Assembly (NCBI RefSeq): GCF_009862265.1
Contig: NZ_WWGX01000086.1
Span: forward strand, 1,836-65,835
DNA length: 64,000 bases
Direction of reading: 5' to 3'
Source of the DNA: Streptomyces sp. SID8352
Lineage (GTDB): Bacteria > Actinomycetota > Actinomycetes > Streptomycetales > Streptomycetaceae
Positions 26,907 to 35,674 of this stretch are shown in pieces (position 1 is the stretch's first letter; each line of letters starts with the position of its first letter). Position numbers and translations under genes: made by a program. Below the pieces are notes generated by a model, which saw nothing but the letters and a program-made list of their open reading frames with translations, searched no databases and was not told the DNA's origin.

Positions 26907-27517
26907 CCGAGGCCGTGCGGGTCCTGCTCGCGGACGACGAGCACCTGATCCGGGGCGCGCTGGCCGCCCTGCTGTCCCTGGAGGACGACCTGGTGGTGGT
27001 CGCCGAGGCGGCCACCGGCCCGGAGGCCCTGGCGATGGCGCGGGCGCACCGGCCCGACGTCGCCGTCCTGGACCTGCAGATGCCCGGCGCCGACGGTGTG
27101 AAGGTCGCCACAGCGCTGCGGACCGAACTGCCCGGCTGCCGGGTGCTGATCGTGACCGGTCACGGGCGGCCGGGGCATCTGAAGCGGGCGCTCGCGGCGG
27201 GGGTGCGCGGTTTCGTGCCGAAGACCGTCAGCGCCCAGCGGCTCGCGGAGCTGATCCGCACGGTGCACGCCGGGAACCGCTACGTCGACCCGGAGTTGGC
27301 CGCCGACGCGATAGCCGCCGGGGACTCCCCGCTGACCGCGCGGGAGGCGGAGGTGCTGGAGTACGCCGCCGACGGGGCGCCCGTGGCGGAGATCGCCGAA
27401 CGGGCCGCGCTCGCGGAGGGGACGGTGCGGAACTACCTCTCGTCGGCGGTCACCAAGACCGGTGCGGAGAACCGGCATGCGGCGGTGCGGCTCGCACGGG
27501 AGCGGGGTTGGGTATAG
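26903..27517 (+). CDS. LuxR/NarL-family response regulator
   Basis: 204 residues. Receiver domain with acidic pocket Asp11/Asp12, phospho-acceptor Asp57 (VLDLQMPG) and Lys107; C-terminal LuxR helix-turn-helix (LTAREAEVLEYAADGAPVAE). Coupled to the kinase gene (ATGA). Its TAG stop lies inside TATAGT at 27513-27518, a likely -10 box for the following tRNA-Gly. Expected to regulate the transporter genes of its own operon. Confidence 0.93.
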   Translation: MTEAVRVLLADDEHLIRGALAALLSLEDDLVVVAEAATGPEALAMARAHRPDVAVLDLQMPGADGVKVATALRTELPGCRVLIVTGHGRPGHLKRALAAGVRGFVPKTVSAQRLAELIRTVHAGNRYVDPELAADAIAAGDSPLTAREAEVLEYAADGAPVAEIAERAALAEGTVRNYLSSAVTKTGAENRHAAVRLARERGWV

Positions 27518-27566
27518 TGGTCCACGCGTCACGGCGCCGCCCCTGCGGTGGAGCCCGCGGCGCAGT

Positions 27567-27639
27567 GCGAACGTAGCTCAGTTGGTAGAGCGCAACCTTG
27601 CCAAGGTTGAGGTCGCGAGTTCGAACCTCGTCGTTCGCT
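27567..27639 (+). tRNA. tRNA-Gly (anticodon GCC), copy 2
   Basis: Acceptor GCGAACG/CGTTCGC, otherwise nearly identical to the 23492 copy; the acceptor G-C to A-U change is compensated on both strands. Confidence 0.95.
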
Positions 27640-27645
27640 CCGAAG

Positions 27646-27677
27646 AAAGAGCCCCCGGTTCCGGCCGGGGGCTCTTT
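27646..27677 (+). terminator. Intrinsic terminator after tRNA-Gly(GCC) copy 2
   Basis: 13-bp stem AAAGAGCCCCCGG/CCGGGGGCTCTTT with a 6-nt loop. Confidence 0.88.
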
Positions 27678-28070
27678 CGTGTGTTCGGGGTCCGGCGGCA
27701 TCCCGGGGCCGGGGCGTCCTGGCGGCCTCAGGGCCTCAGGGCCTCAGGGCCTCAGGGAGGCTGCCGTTCCGGGTGCTTCGCGGCGGAGCCGCCTCCGAGC
27801 GCGGCCCGGGGGCAGGCGTCCGCCCGGGTGCGATGGGCCGGGTGCCGCTCCTGCGGGGTCCGGGGCGGGTGCCGGTCCGGGTGGTCCCGGCCGGGGCCGA
27901 CGCCGCGGGACTCCCTGGACGGGAGCCGTCCCGCGGCCTCCGCCGTTCCGGGGTGCCGGGCACCTCCGAGGGGTTCTCCCGGGCCTGGTTCGGAGCGGCC
28001 CCGGGCCCGGGCCCCGGTTCGGACCGGCCCCGGGCCGGTACTCCCGCCCGGGGCGCGTCCCGTGTCGGGC
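27678..28070. other. Gene-free region before purC end, with 8-bp repeat
   Basis: 393 nt. Four perfect copies of CCTCAGGG at 27726-27757, then GGGGCCGG-rich sequence with no frame that looks coding. It probably acts only as the 3' region of purC. Confidence 0.5.
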
Positions 28071-28973
28071 TCAGGACCAGCGCACGCCCGTCAGACGCTC
28101 GTACGCCTCCACGTACTTGGCGCGGGTGGCGTCCACGACCTCCCTCGGCAGCGCCGGCGGGGGCTGCTCGCTCCTGCGGTCCCAGCCGGACTCCGCCGAG
28201 GTCAGCCAGTCGCGGACGAACTGCTTGTCGTACGACGGCTGCGGGCGGCCCGGCTGCCACTGGTCGGCCGGCCAGAAGCGGGAGGAGTCCGGGGTGAGCA
28301 CCTCGTCCGCGAGGACCAGTTCGCCGTCGGCGCCGAAGCCGAACTCGAACTTGGTGTCGGCCAGGATGATCCCGCGCTCCCGGGCGATGTCCCGGCCCCG
28401 GGCGTACACCGCGAGGGTCGCCTGGCGCAGCCGCGCCGCGGTCTCGGCGCCGACGCGGCGGGCGACCTCCTCGTAGGAGACGTTCTCGTCGTGCTCGCCG
28501 ACCTCCGCCTTGGTGGCCGGGGTGAAGATCGGGGCGGGCAGCTCGGAACCGTCGACCAGGCCCTCGGGAAGGGCGAGGCCGCAGACCGTACGGGACTCCT
28601 GGTACTCGGCCAGCCCGGAGCCGGTGAGGTAGCCGCGGGCCACGCACTCCACGGGCAGCATCTCCAGGGACCGGCAGACCAGCGTGCGGCCCCGCCAGTC
28701 CTCGGGGGCCCCGGCCGGCAGCGCGGTGCTCAGCACGTGGTTGGGCACCAGGTCGGCGAGCTGGTCGAACCACCACAGCGAGAGCTGGGTGAGGACGCGC
28801 CCCTTGTCGGGGATCTCGGTCGGCAGCACCCAGTCGTAGGCGGAGATGCGGTCGCTCGCGACCATCACGAGGTCGCCCGCCTCGTTCCGGTACAGGTCGC
28901 GCACCTTGCCGGTGTGCAGATGCACCAGACCCGGCACCTGGATCGGCTCGGGCTTCTCGACGAATCCGGACAC
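28071..28973 (-). CDS. purC: Phosphoribosylaminoimidazole-succinocarboxamide synthase
   Basis: SAICAR synthase: joins CAIR and aspartate with ATP, purine step 8. 300 residues from GTG 28973 with GGGGAGG close upstream. Blocks GKVRDLY (nucleotide loop), VASDRISAYDWVLPTEIPDK, LPVECVARGYLTGSG and IILADTKFEFG are all present. Solitary purine gene, 69 nt downstream of the dimethylformamidase-like gene on the same strand. Confidence 0.96.
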   Translation of the reverse strand: MSGFVEKPEPIQVPGLVHLHTGKVRDLYRNEAGDLVMVASDRISAYDWVLPTEIPDKGRVLTQLSLWWFDQLADLVPNHVLSTALPAGAPEDWRGRTLVCRSLEMLPVECVARGYLTGSGLAEYQESRTVCGLALPEGLVDGSELPAPIFTPATKAEVGEHDENVSYEEVARRVGAETAARLRQATLAVYARGRDIARERGIILADTKFEFGFGADGELVLADEVLTPDSSRFWPADQWQPGRPQPSYDKQFVRDWLTSAESGWDRRSEQPPPALPREVVDATRAKYVEAYERLTGVRWS

Positions 28974-29042
28974 GGTTCCTCCCCGTGGTTCTGTTCTGTC
29001 CCACGATTCTCCCGCACCTCCGGGTCTCCGGTGGACACGGGG

Positions 29043-30566
29043 TCAGTCGCGTTTGCAGATGCGGTCCAGGAGGTTCGCGGTGGCGCGCTGGACGCGCTCG
29101 TCGACGTGCCCGGGGCGGTCCAGGGCCGGGGACCAGGCGAAGGTGCCGGAGGCGAAGACCCAGGCGCCCGACGGCGCCCGGTACAGGGAGGTCTCCTGGT
29201 GGCGGCGGACCCCGCCGGCGTCCCGGTAGGGGGAGTGGGCGAGCAGCACCCGCTCGTCGTGCTCGGGGAGCGGGGTGCGCGGGAAGTAGCGGTCCGCCTC
29301 ACCGGCGACCAGTCCCTCGATCCCGTCGCCCTCGTGGGCGCCGGCGGCCTCCCAGAGCCAGTGGCCGGCGTTGCGGACGACCAGCGGGTGCGGCTCGGGA
29401 ACGGGGCCCGCGTACTGGATGCCGAGCAGGTGCTGCTCGGCCCGGTCCGACTCCCGCCACAGCACCGGGCGACCGGGGCCCCTGCGCTTCCGGCAGGTCA
29501 GCAGGCGGTCGGGGGTGCCGGACGGGGAGGGGGCGAGGTCGACCCGCCAGTACATGGTGTTCGCGGAGAGGAAGACCAGGGAGGTGCCGCCGTCCCGGGC
29601 CCCCTCGGCGGCGCGGCGCATGGCGGCGGACCAGTACTCGTCGTGGCCGGGGAAGACCAGCCCCCGGTAGCGGGCCGGGTCGACCCGGCCGGAGTGCAGG
29701 TCGCGGGCGTCGGCGTAGGCGAGGTCGTAGCCGTAGCGCTCGGCGAAGCGGATGAAGTCGTAGGCGTGCCCCACGTGCAGCGGCAGGCCCGCGCCCGCGT
29801 ACGGCCGGTCGAAGGAGACGGTGCTCGCCGCGTCGGACTCGCCCAGCAGCCGCCCCTCCTCGTCCCAGGCGTGGTAGAAGCTGGCGCCGGTGCGGCCGTC
29901 CTCCGGATAGAGGTTGTACGCCTGCCAGGTGATGTCCGGCAGCAGCAGGAGCAGGTCGGCCGGGTGGTCGTCGCGAACGGTGAACGGCACGTGGGAGCGG
30001 TAGCCGTCGGCCGTGGTGAGCACCGCGACGTACGCGCCGATGTTCCAGTACGACGGGATCTGGAGCCGCCAGGACAGCCACCAGTGGTGGCAGGAGACGG
30101 TGCGGTCGGCGGCGAGCGGGGGCGGCTGCACGATGCCGGACAGGCGGGGGCTGGTGGTGATCTTGGCGGCCCCGTCGCCCCCGTAGTGGCCGATGCGGTA
30201 GATGTCGACGCCGAACTCCTGGGGCGGGTCGACGGTGATGTGGAAGTCGATGGCCTCTCCGGGCGCGACGGCGCCGGTCGAGGTGAAGCCCTTGATCTGC
30301 CGCCGCACGTCGTCGGCGGCGCGCGGCCCGCCGCCGTCCGGGCTCCGCCGAGCGGCCGGGCGACCCCGGTCCGGGCGGCCGGGGCGGTCCGGGGAACCGT
30401 GCGGCTCCGCCCGGCCGGGCTCCACGTACCAGGGGACGACCTGGCCCGTCTCCGCGAAGTACGTCTCACCGCCGCGCAGCCAGGGCACCGGTCCCTGGCC
30501 GAAGGGGTCCGTCACGGCGTGCGCGAGTGCTCCGGACTCCCAGCGGCGGATCTGCTCCGGACCCAT
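29043..30566 (-). CDS. N,N-dimethylformamidase beta-subunit-like protein
   Basis: 507 residues; the family has a C-terminal glutamine-amidotransferase-like domain and members are often annotated as N,N-dimethylformamidase large subunit. Recognised from IDFHITVDPPQEFGVDIYRI, GHYGGDGAAK, SYWNIGAYVAVLTTADG, DITWQAYNLYPEDG and PGHDEYWSAAMRRA. No signal peptide. Residues 52-85 form an Arg/Pro/Gly-rich insertion (RAEPHGSPDRPGRPDRGRP) that looks like a linker expansion. The small subunit is not nearby, so true formamidase activity is doubtful. Starts at ATG 30566 and precedes purC. Confidence 0.75.
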   Translation of the reverse strand: MGPEQIRRWESGALAHAVTDPFGQGPVPWLRGGETYFAETGQVVPWYVEPGRAEPHGSPDRPGRPDRGRPAARRSPDGGGPRAADDVRRQIKGFTSTGAVAPGEAIDFHITVDPPQEFGVDIYRIGHYGGDGAAKITTSPRLSGIVQPPPLAADRTVSCHHWWLSWRLQIPSYWNIGAYVAVLTTADGYRSHVPFTVRDDHPADLLLLLPDITWQAYNLYPEDGRTGASFYHAWDEEGRLLGESDAASTVSFDRPYAGAGLPLHVGHAYDFIRFAERYGYDLAYADARDLHSGRVDPARYRGLVFPGHDEYWSAAMRRAAEGARDGGTSLVFLSANTMYWRVDLAPSPSGTPDRLLTCRKRRGPGRPVLWRESDRAEQHLLGIQYAGPVPEPHPLVVRNAGHWLWEAAGAHEGDGIEGLVAGEADRYFPRTPLPEHDERVLLAHSPYRDAGGVRRHQETSLYRAPSGAWVFASGTFAWSPALDRPGHVDERVQRATANLLDRICKRD

Positions 30567-31702
30567 GGGACATTCCCCTCCCTTGTGCCCCCGTGGTCGT
30601 GCCTATGACGAACGCCGTTGCCATGTGCGCGAACGGTCCCAGCACATCACATATCGCACGCGTGCTGTCACTGTTCGTCGCGAAGTGGCCGAAAGTGGAA
30701 TGCCGAAGTCCGGTTCATCGGGGGCGGAGGGAGGGGGCACGGAGGTGAGCGCGGACGGGGGCGGACGGGGCCCTGGACGTGCGCCGGGGACGGTGGCGCG
30801 GACGGGGCCCGGCACGTGGACCGGGGACGGTGGCGCGGACGGGCGTGCGGGGTGGTTCCGGGTCTTCCGGGCCGTTGAGGGAGCGGGGCGGGGGCCCGGG
30901 GTGGGGCTGCGGTCGGCCTCGGGGCCGGGGCGGACGGGCCCCGGGCCGGGCGGGGCGGGTGGGCCTCGGGGCCGGCCACGGCGGGCAGACGGAGGCGTCG
31001 GGCGTCGGCCTCCGGGGTCACCGGGTGCGCGTGGGTGAGGAGGGGAGGGTTCGGCTCCGGTCCGGGCGTCGGCTCCGGTCCGGGATACGGGGCCGGTACG
31101 GGATACGGGGCCGGTTGAGGTCGTGGGGCCGGTACGGGTCCAGTACGGGTCCGGTTTCTGTACGGGTCCGGTTTCGGTACGGGCTCCGGGGCCGCCCGAG
31201 GTCGCGGTTCCGATCCGGGCGAACTCGGCTTGTGCGGGGGCCTGCCGTCTCAGCGGACACGGCAGTGCGGGTCCTGCCAGGGCTCGGAGTTCTGAGCACG
31301 GCGGGCTTCGGAGCGGTGCGGGGCCGGAACGGGTCGGCCGCGGAGAGGCGGAGGGCCGTGTCGGCCGTGTAGGCCGCCGAGCACGGTGCGGCCGTGGGGG
31401 TGCGCACCCGTCGGCCGGGCGCGTACCCCGGGGTGCGGCGCGGGGCGCGGGTACGGCGCGGGTCACGCAGGACGCGGCGGTGGGTCGCGGGGGCGCGGGC
31501 ACCCGGACTGTGCCGGGAAGAAAACAGTACGTGGACGACGCCTGCCGGGCGTTCACGCGCCCCGGGCAGGGGGCGAAGCACCCCGGGCAGAGGGCACCAA
31601 GGGCAGGAGGCGCCCGGGAACGGGCGTGCCCGGCGCCAGGGGCCAGGGGCCCGAGGCCCGCGGGCCTCCCCCGAGCCGCTGGCCCGGGGCGTCGGGCCGG
31701 GC
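30567..31702. other. 1.1-kb GC-rich gene-free region
   Basis: Contains irregular repeats: GGGACGGTGGCGCGGACGGG twice (about 30787 and 30824) and a run of GGTACGGG / GGTCCGGT variants at 31070-31200. One frame starting GTG at 30748 has a decent ribosome site but translates to Gly/Arg/Pro only. I do not call a gene. The left end must hold the promoter of the minus-strand gene ending at 29043. Confidence 0.5.
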
Positions 31703-33850
31703 TCAGACCAGGCGGACCGGCTTGTCGGGGCGTATGCCCTGCTCCGTCAGCCAGGCGCGCAGGGGCGCGCAGTCGCCGCTCTCGACGAGGGCGTGGACGC
31801 GGGGGGCCAGGTCCGCCACGCGCACGCCGTCGATCAGGAGGGACGGGCCGTCCAGCCAGTCCAGCCCGGGACGGGCGCCGGCGGTGTCCATCGCGGCGCA
31901 GCAGACCATGGCCGTGACGTGGTCGGTGAGGATCTCCCGACCGGTGCGCGGGGGCTGGAGCGGAACGAGGGGCAGGGGACGGTCGTCCCAGAACCCGGCG
32001 TCGGAACCGCCCGCCCCGGCGTCGGCCCCGGGCACGGTGCCCAGGTCCTCCCGGGCCAGTTGGGCGGCCAGCCCCGCGGCCAGGGCGGCGCTGCGGGGCG
32101 TGGTGCCGGCCAGGTCGTCGTCATCGTCGTCGCCGTACCCGCCCTCACCGGCGCCGGACGCGGTCACCGGGGGGAGGGCGGCCCGGGGGCCGTGGTCGTC
32201 GGACCCGGGGGTGGCCGCGGATGCGGCGACGGGATCGGTTCCGTGCCCGGCTCCGGGGGCCGGGGGGCGCGCGGCCCCGTCCTCACCTCCCGCTCCGGGG
32301 CCGGACCCCGGCTCCGGCCCGCGGCCGGCCGAGGGCCCGTGCTCGGGCGCGTCCCCGGACGCCCGGGTCGAGCCGGGTTCGGCACGGGGGCCGTCGGAGG
32401 CTGGCTCCCCCGCCGTGCCGGACGGGCCGTCGGAGGCCGGCTCCCCCGCCGTGCCGGACGGGCTCTCCGTGCCGGGCGGGTCCTCCGTCCTGGACGGACC
32501 GTACGGCTCGGTCCCCGTCCCGGGATCTCCGGCACCCGGCCCGGGGTCGTCCGGCGCGGGCGGTGTCGGTGCTGCCAGGTGGTCGAGGACCCGGGCGAGC
32601 GTGGGGCCGACGGCGGGCGCGGGGCGGCGGACGCCCAGCGTGTCGAGGGCACGGTGGAGCCGGGCCGCGTCCGCGCGCCAGGTGCGGTCGACGACCTCGT
32701 CGGGGTACGCGCTCCACTCCACCGGCGACCAGTCCGGACGGCGGGCGGCCGGGCCGCCGTGGAAGAGGCGGGCGGCGAGGAGGGAGACCGCCTCGTCCGC
32801 CACCCCGGGCTCCTCCAGCAGGTCGCAGGCGGGGCGCTCGGCCAGCCGGGAGGCGAAGCCCTCGGCCAGCCGGTCCCGGCGGGACAGCTCGGTGAGGGCG
32901 GCGACGACCCCCACGTCCAGCCGCGAGGGCCACCGGCCCATCCGCCAGGCGGGCAGCGCGACCCGGGTGAGCAGCCGGTCCCAGCCCGCGTAGGCCAGAC
33001 CGACCTGCTCCTGGGCGACGATCCGCAGGCCGTAGTCCACGGCCTGCGCGCGCTCGGCCGCCGCCGCCGCGACGCCGCGTTCCATCTCGGCGGCGTGGTC
33101 GCGGCAGGCGCGCAGCATCAGCCGGACCGCCCGGCCGAGCCCCACGCACAACACGCGGAGGAGCGGGTGGCGCTCCTGGGCCCCGGCCACCGCCGCGGCG
33201 GCGTCGAGCCCCCGTATGAAGCGCCGGGCCGCGGCTATGTCGGGGTGCGCCGACGGCCCCGTCCCGGCGACGACCGGGGCGAGCACGGCGCGCAGCTCGC
33301 CGACGCGCATCCACCAGAGGAAGGGTGAGCCGATGACCAGCACGGGGGCCGTGGCGGTACGGCGGCGGACCGGGCCGCCCAGGCCCGCCACGTCGTCCTC
33401 CTCCACCCGCACCGGCGACCGGCCCCGGAGCCGGTGGCTTCGGTGGGTGCGGTCCTCCAGCCAGCTGTCGCAGTCCGGCGTCAGGGCTATCGCGGACGGG
33501 GCGGGGACGGCGAGCCGTTCGGCGAGGTCGCGCACCATCCGGTACAGGTCCGGCGCCGCCTCCTCGGACACCTCGACCGTCGGCGTCACGGCGGGCCGGG
33601 CGCACGCGACCACCAGGGCGACCCCGGCGGCGGCGAGCAGGACGAGCAGCGCGACCGCGCAGACGGCCCAGCGGGCGGCGTCCCAGCCTCCGCCCGCCAG
33701 ACGGCCGGTGGATCCCCCGACGAGCAGGATCACGGCGGCGGCAGCGGGCAGCAGCGCGACGGCAAGGGCCCAACTTCGGACGCGCAGCACGGCCAGGGCC
33801 CGCGCTCGCGCGTCCCGGGCACCCCTCTCGACACCACCGGAACCGGTCAC
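31703..33850 (-). CDS. Membrane protein with degenerate M48 (HtpX-like) peptidase fold
   Basis: 715 residues from GTG 33850 (GAGG 6 nt upstream). Two N-terminal membrane helices (WALAVALLPAAAAVILLVGG and AVCAVALLVLLAAAGVALVV) precede a region like M48 peptidases: EEAAPDLYRMVRDLAERLAV, PAPSAIALTPDCDSWLED, VLVIGSPFLWWMRVGELRAV. Where active enzymes read LAHELGH this protein reads LAPVVAG, so the HExxH zinc site is missing. Residues about 435-590 are a low-complexity Pro/Gly/Ser/Glu linker, including an exact tandem GTAGEPASDGPS unit, before a conserved-looking C-terminus (REILTDHVTAMVCCAAMD). Probably a non-catalytic envelope protein; this is inference from motif loss. Confidence 0.7.
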   Translation of the reverse strand: MTGSGGVERGARDARARALAVLRVRSWALAVALLPAAAAVILLVGGSTGRLAGGGWDAARWAVCAVALLVLLAAAGVALVVACARPAVTPTVEVSEEAAPDLYRMVRDLAERLAVPAPSAIALTPDCDSWLEDRTHRSHRLRGRSPVRVEEDDVAGLGGPVRRRTATAPVLVIGSPFLWWMRVGELRAVLAPVVAGTGPSAHPDIAAARRFIRGLDAAAAVAGAQERHPLLRVLCVGLGRAVRLMLRACRDHAAEMERGVAAAAAERAQAVDYGLRIVAQEQVGLAYAGWDRLLTRVALPAWRMGRWPSRLDVGVVAALTELSRRDRLAEGFASRLAERPACDLLEEPGVADEAVSLLAARLFHGGPAARRPDWSPVEWSAYPDEVVDRTWRADAARLHRALDTLGVRRPAPAVGPTLARVLDHLAAPTPPAPDDPGPGAGDPGTGTEPYGPSRTEDPPGTESPSGTAGEPASDGPSGTAGEPASDGPRAEPGSTRASGDAPEHGPSAGRGPEPGSGPGAGGEDGAARPPAPGAGHGTDPVAASAATPGSDDHGPRAALPPVTASGAGEGGYGDDDDDDLAGTTPRSAALAAGLAAQLAREDLGTVPGADAGAGGSDAGFWDDRPLPLVPLQPPRTGREILTDHVTAMVCCAAMDTAGARPGLDWLDGPSLLIDGVRVADLAPRVHALVESGDCAPLRAWLTEQGIRPDKPVRLV

Positions 33851-34420
33851 TTAGGACCTCACCCCCTCCTCGTCGACCTGGACCGTCCTGTCGCTCTCTC
33901 TGCTGCCCTGCTCGTCTTCATGCCCTCCACTGTGTCACCCGTCACCGACATCGCAATGCCGGTGGGCCAAGTGCCGGAACGCTTGCGCGGCACCCTAGTT
34001 GGGGCCTCCACGCCCGTCAGCCGTATGGCGCAACGGTCACTCGATGGAATGGCTTTGGGGAGAGCTGAATGACGGACAGCAATGATCAGGCCCCGGCTCC
34101 TGAAAGGGAACCGGGGCCTGGTCACGGGCCGCGAACAAGGGCGCGACGCGTGGCCGGGCGGGCACGGGGTTGACGTGCCCGGGCGGCCCGGACGGCCGGT
34201 CGGCGGAGGCGGGCGGATGGGCCGGCCGCGCCGGGAGTCGACCCGGACGGGGTCGGTCCGGGCACTGGGTTGACGCCACGACGATGACGGACGCGGCGGA
34301 CGCGTAGTGCGGGGGGCGTGGTGCGGGAGACGCGGTGTGGTGTGCACGGGGCCGAGGCGGACGCGGTGGACGCGACGCGTGCGGCCCCGTGCGACCCGCG
34401 TGACGGGCACCCGGGCGCGG
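33851..34420. other. Region between the M48-like gene and purD
   Basis: 570 nt, the first 230 relatively AT-rich and likely promoter for the minus-strand gene. A small frame (GTG 33932 to TGA 34072) overlaps by ATGA a 34-residue frame at 34069-34173 with ribosome site GGGGAGAGC, but neither has coding bias, and the second runs through the terminator at 34087-34120. Not called. Confidence 0.45.
34087..34120. terminator. Hairpin downstream of purD
   Basis: 10-bp stem CAGGCCCCGG/CCGGGGCCTG with a 14-nt loop. It may end purD transcripts (minus strand) although it is 300 nt away. Confidence 0.6.
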
Positions 34421-35674
34421 TTACGCCCCCGCCGCCGCCTTCGCCGCGATGTCGGTGCGGTGCTGCGAACCGTCGAGGCCGATGCGGGCGACGGCCCGGT
34501 AGGCGCGGTCGCGGGCCTCGGTGAGGTCGGCGCCGGTGGCCGTGACGGACAGGACGCGCCCGCCCGCGCTGACGACCGCGTCGCCCTCGGTGCGGGTGCC
34601 CGCGTGCAGGACGTACGCGTGCGGCGCGTCCTCGGCGGCGACGGTGTCGAGACCGGTGATCGGGTCGCCGGTGCGCGGGGTGCCGGGGTAGTTGTGCGAG
34701 GCGACGACCACGGTGACCGCGGCGTCGTCGCTCCAGCGCAGCGGCTCCAGGTCGCCGAGGTTGCCGGTGGCGGCGGCCATCAGCAGCCCGGCGAGCGGGG
34801 TCCGCAGCCGGGCCAGGACGACCTGGGTCTCGGGGTCGCCGAACCGGGCGTTGAACTCGATCACGCGGACACCGCGCGAGGTGATCGCGAGACCGGCGTA
34901 GAGCAGCCCGGAGAAGGGGGTGCCGCGGCGGCGCATCTCGTCGACCGTCGGCTGCAGCACGCTCTGCACGACCTCGTCGACGAGCTTCGGATCGGCCCAG
35001 GGCAGCGGCGAGTACGCGCCCATGCCACCGGTGTTGGGGCCCTCGTCGCCGTCGAGGGCGCGCTTGAAGTCCTGGGCGGGCTGGAGCGGGCGGACGTTCA
35101 CACCGTCGGTGATGGCGAAGAGGGAGACCTCGGGGCCGTCCAGGAACTCCTCGATGACGACGCGCTCGCACCCCGCGGCGTGCGCCCGGGCGGCCTCGAC
35201 GTCGTCGGTGACGACGACCCCCTTGCCGGCGGCGAGTCCGTCGTCCTTGACGACGTAGGGGGCGCCGAAGGCACCGAGGGCCGCGTCGACCTCCTCGGAC
35301 GTGACGCAGACGTAGGAGCGGGCCGTGGGCACACCGGCGGCCGCCATCACGTCCTTGGCGAAGGCCTTGGAGCCCTCCAGCCGGGCGGCCGGGCCCGAGG
35401 GGCCGAAGACCGGAATCCCCGCGCCGCGCACGGCGTCGGCCACCCCGGCGACGAGGGGCGCCTCGGGACCGACGACGACCAGGTCGGCACCGAGCCCGGT
35501 GGCCAGCGCGGTGACGGCCGCGCCGTCGAGGGCGTCGACCTGGTGCAGTTCGGCGACCTCGGCGATACCGGCGTTGCCGGGTGCGCAGTGCAGCGCGGTG
35601 ACGTCGGGGTCGAGGGACAGGGAACGGCACAGGGCGTGTTCGCGGGCGCCGCCGCCGATGACAAGGACCTTCAC
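34421..35674 (-). CDS. purD: Phosphoribosylamine-glycine ligase (GAR synthetase)
   Basis: Purine step 2, ATP-grasp enzyme. 417 residues from GTG 35674, starting MKVLVIGGGAREHAL, the family-typical N-terminus. Other blocks: VVGPEAPLVAGVADAVR, GSKAFAKDVM, VVKDDGLAAGKGVVV (ATP-grasp), GMGAYSPLPW and EFNARFGDPETQV (metal binding). No operon partner: about 1 kb without genes lies upstream. Confidence 0.96.
   Translation of the reverse strand: MKVLVIGGGAREHALCRSLSLDPDVTALHCAPGNAGIAEVAELHQVDALDGAAVTALATGLGADLVVVGPEAPLVAGVADAVRGAGIPVFGPSGPAARLEGSKAFAKDVMAAAGVPTARSYVCVTSEEVDAALGAFGAPYVVKDDGLAAGKGVVVTDDVEAARAHAAGCERVVIEEFLDGPEVSLFAITDGVNVRPLQPAQDFKRALDGDEGPNTGGMGAYSPLPWADPKLVDEVVQSVLQPTVDEMRRRGTPFSGLLYAGLAITSRGVRVIEFNARFGDPETQVVLARLRTPLAGLLMAAATGNLGDLEPLRWSDDAAVTVVVASHNYPGTPRTGDPITGLDTVAAEDAPHAYVLHAGTRTEGDAVVSAGGRVLSVTATGADLTEARDRAYRAVARIGLDGSQHRTDIAAKAAAGA

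Noticed and set aside
27760..28070. Gene before purC
   Set aside because: Frames are Arg/Gly/Pro only and no start with ribosome site is convincing.
27462..30608. 1048-residue plus-strand open frame
   Set aside because: Runs through the response regulator end, a tRNA, and antisense to purC and the formamidase-like gene.
30748..31038. GTG frame with a good ribosome site
   Set aside because: The translation is Gly/Arg/Pro/Ala composition of repeats and lacks codon bias.
34069..34173. 34-residue frame with ribosome site GGGGAGAGC
   Set aside because: It runs through a terminator hairpin and lacks family resemblance.
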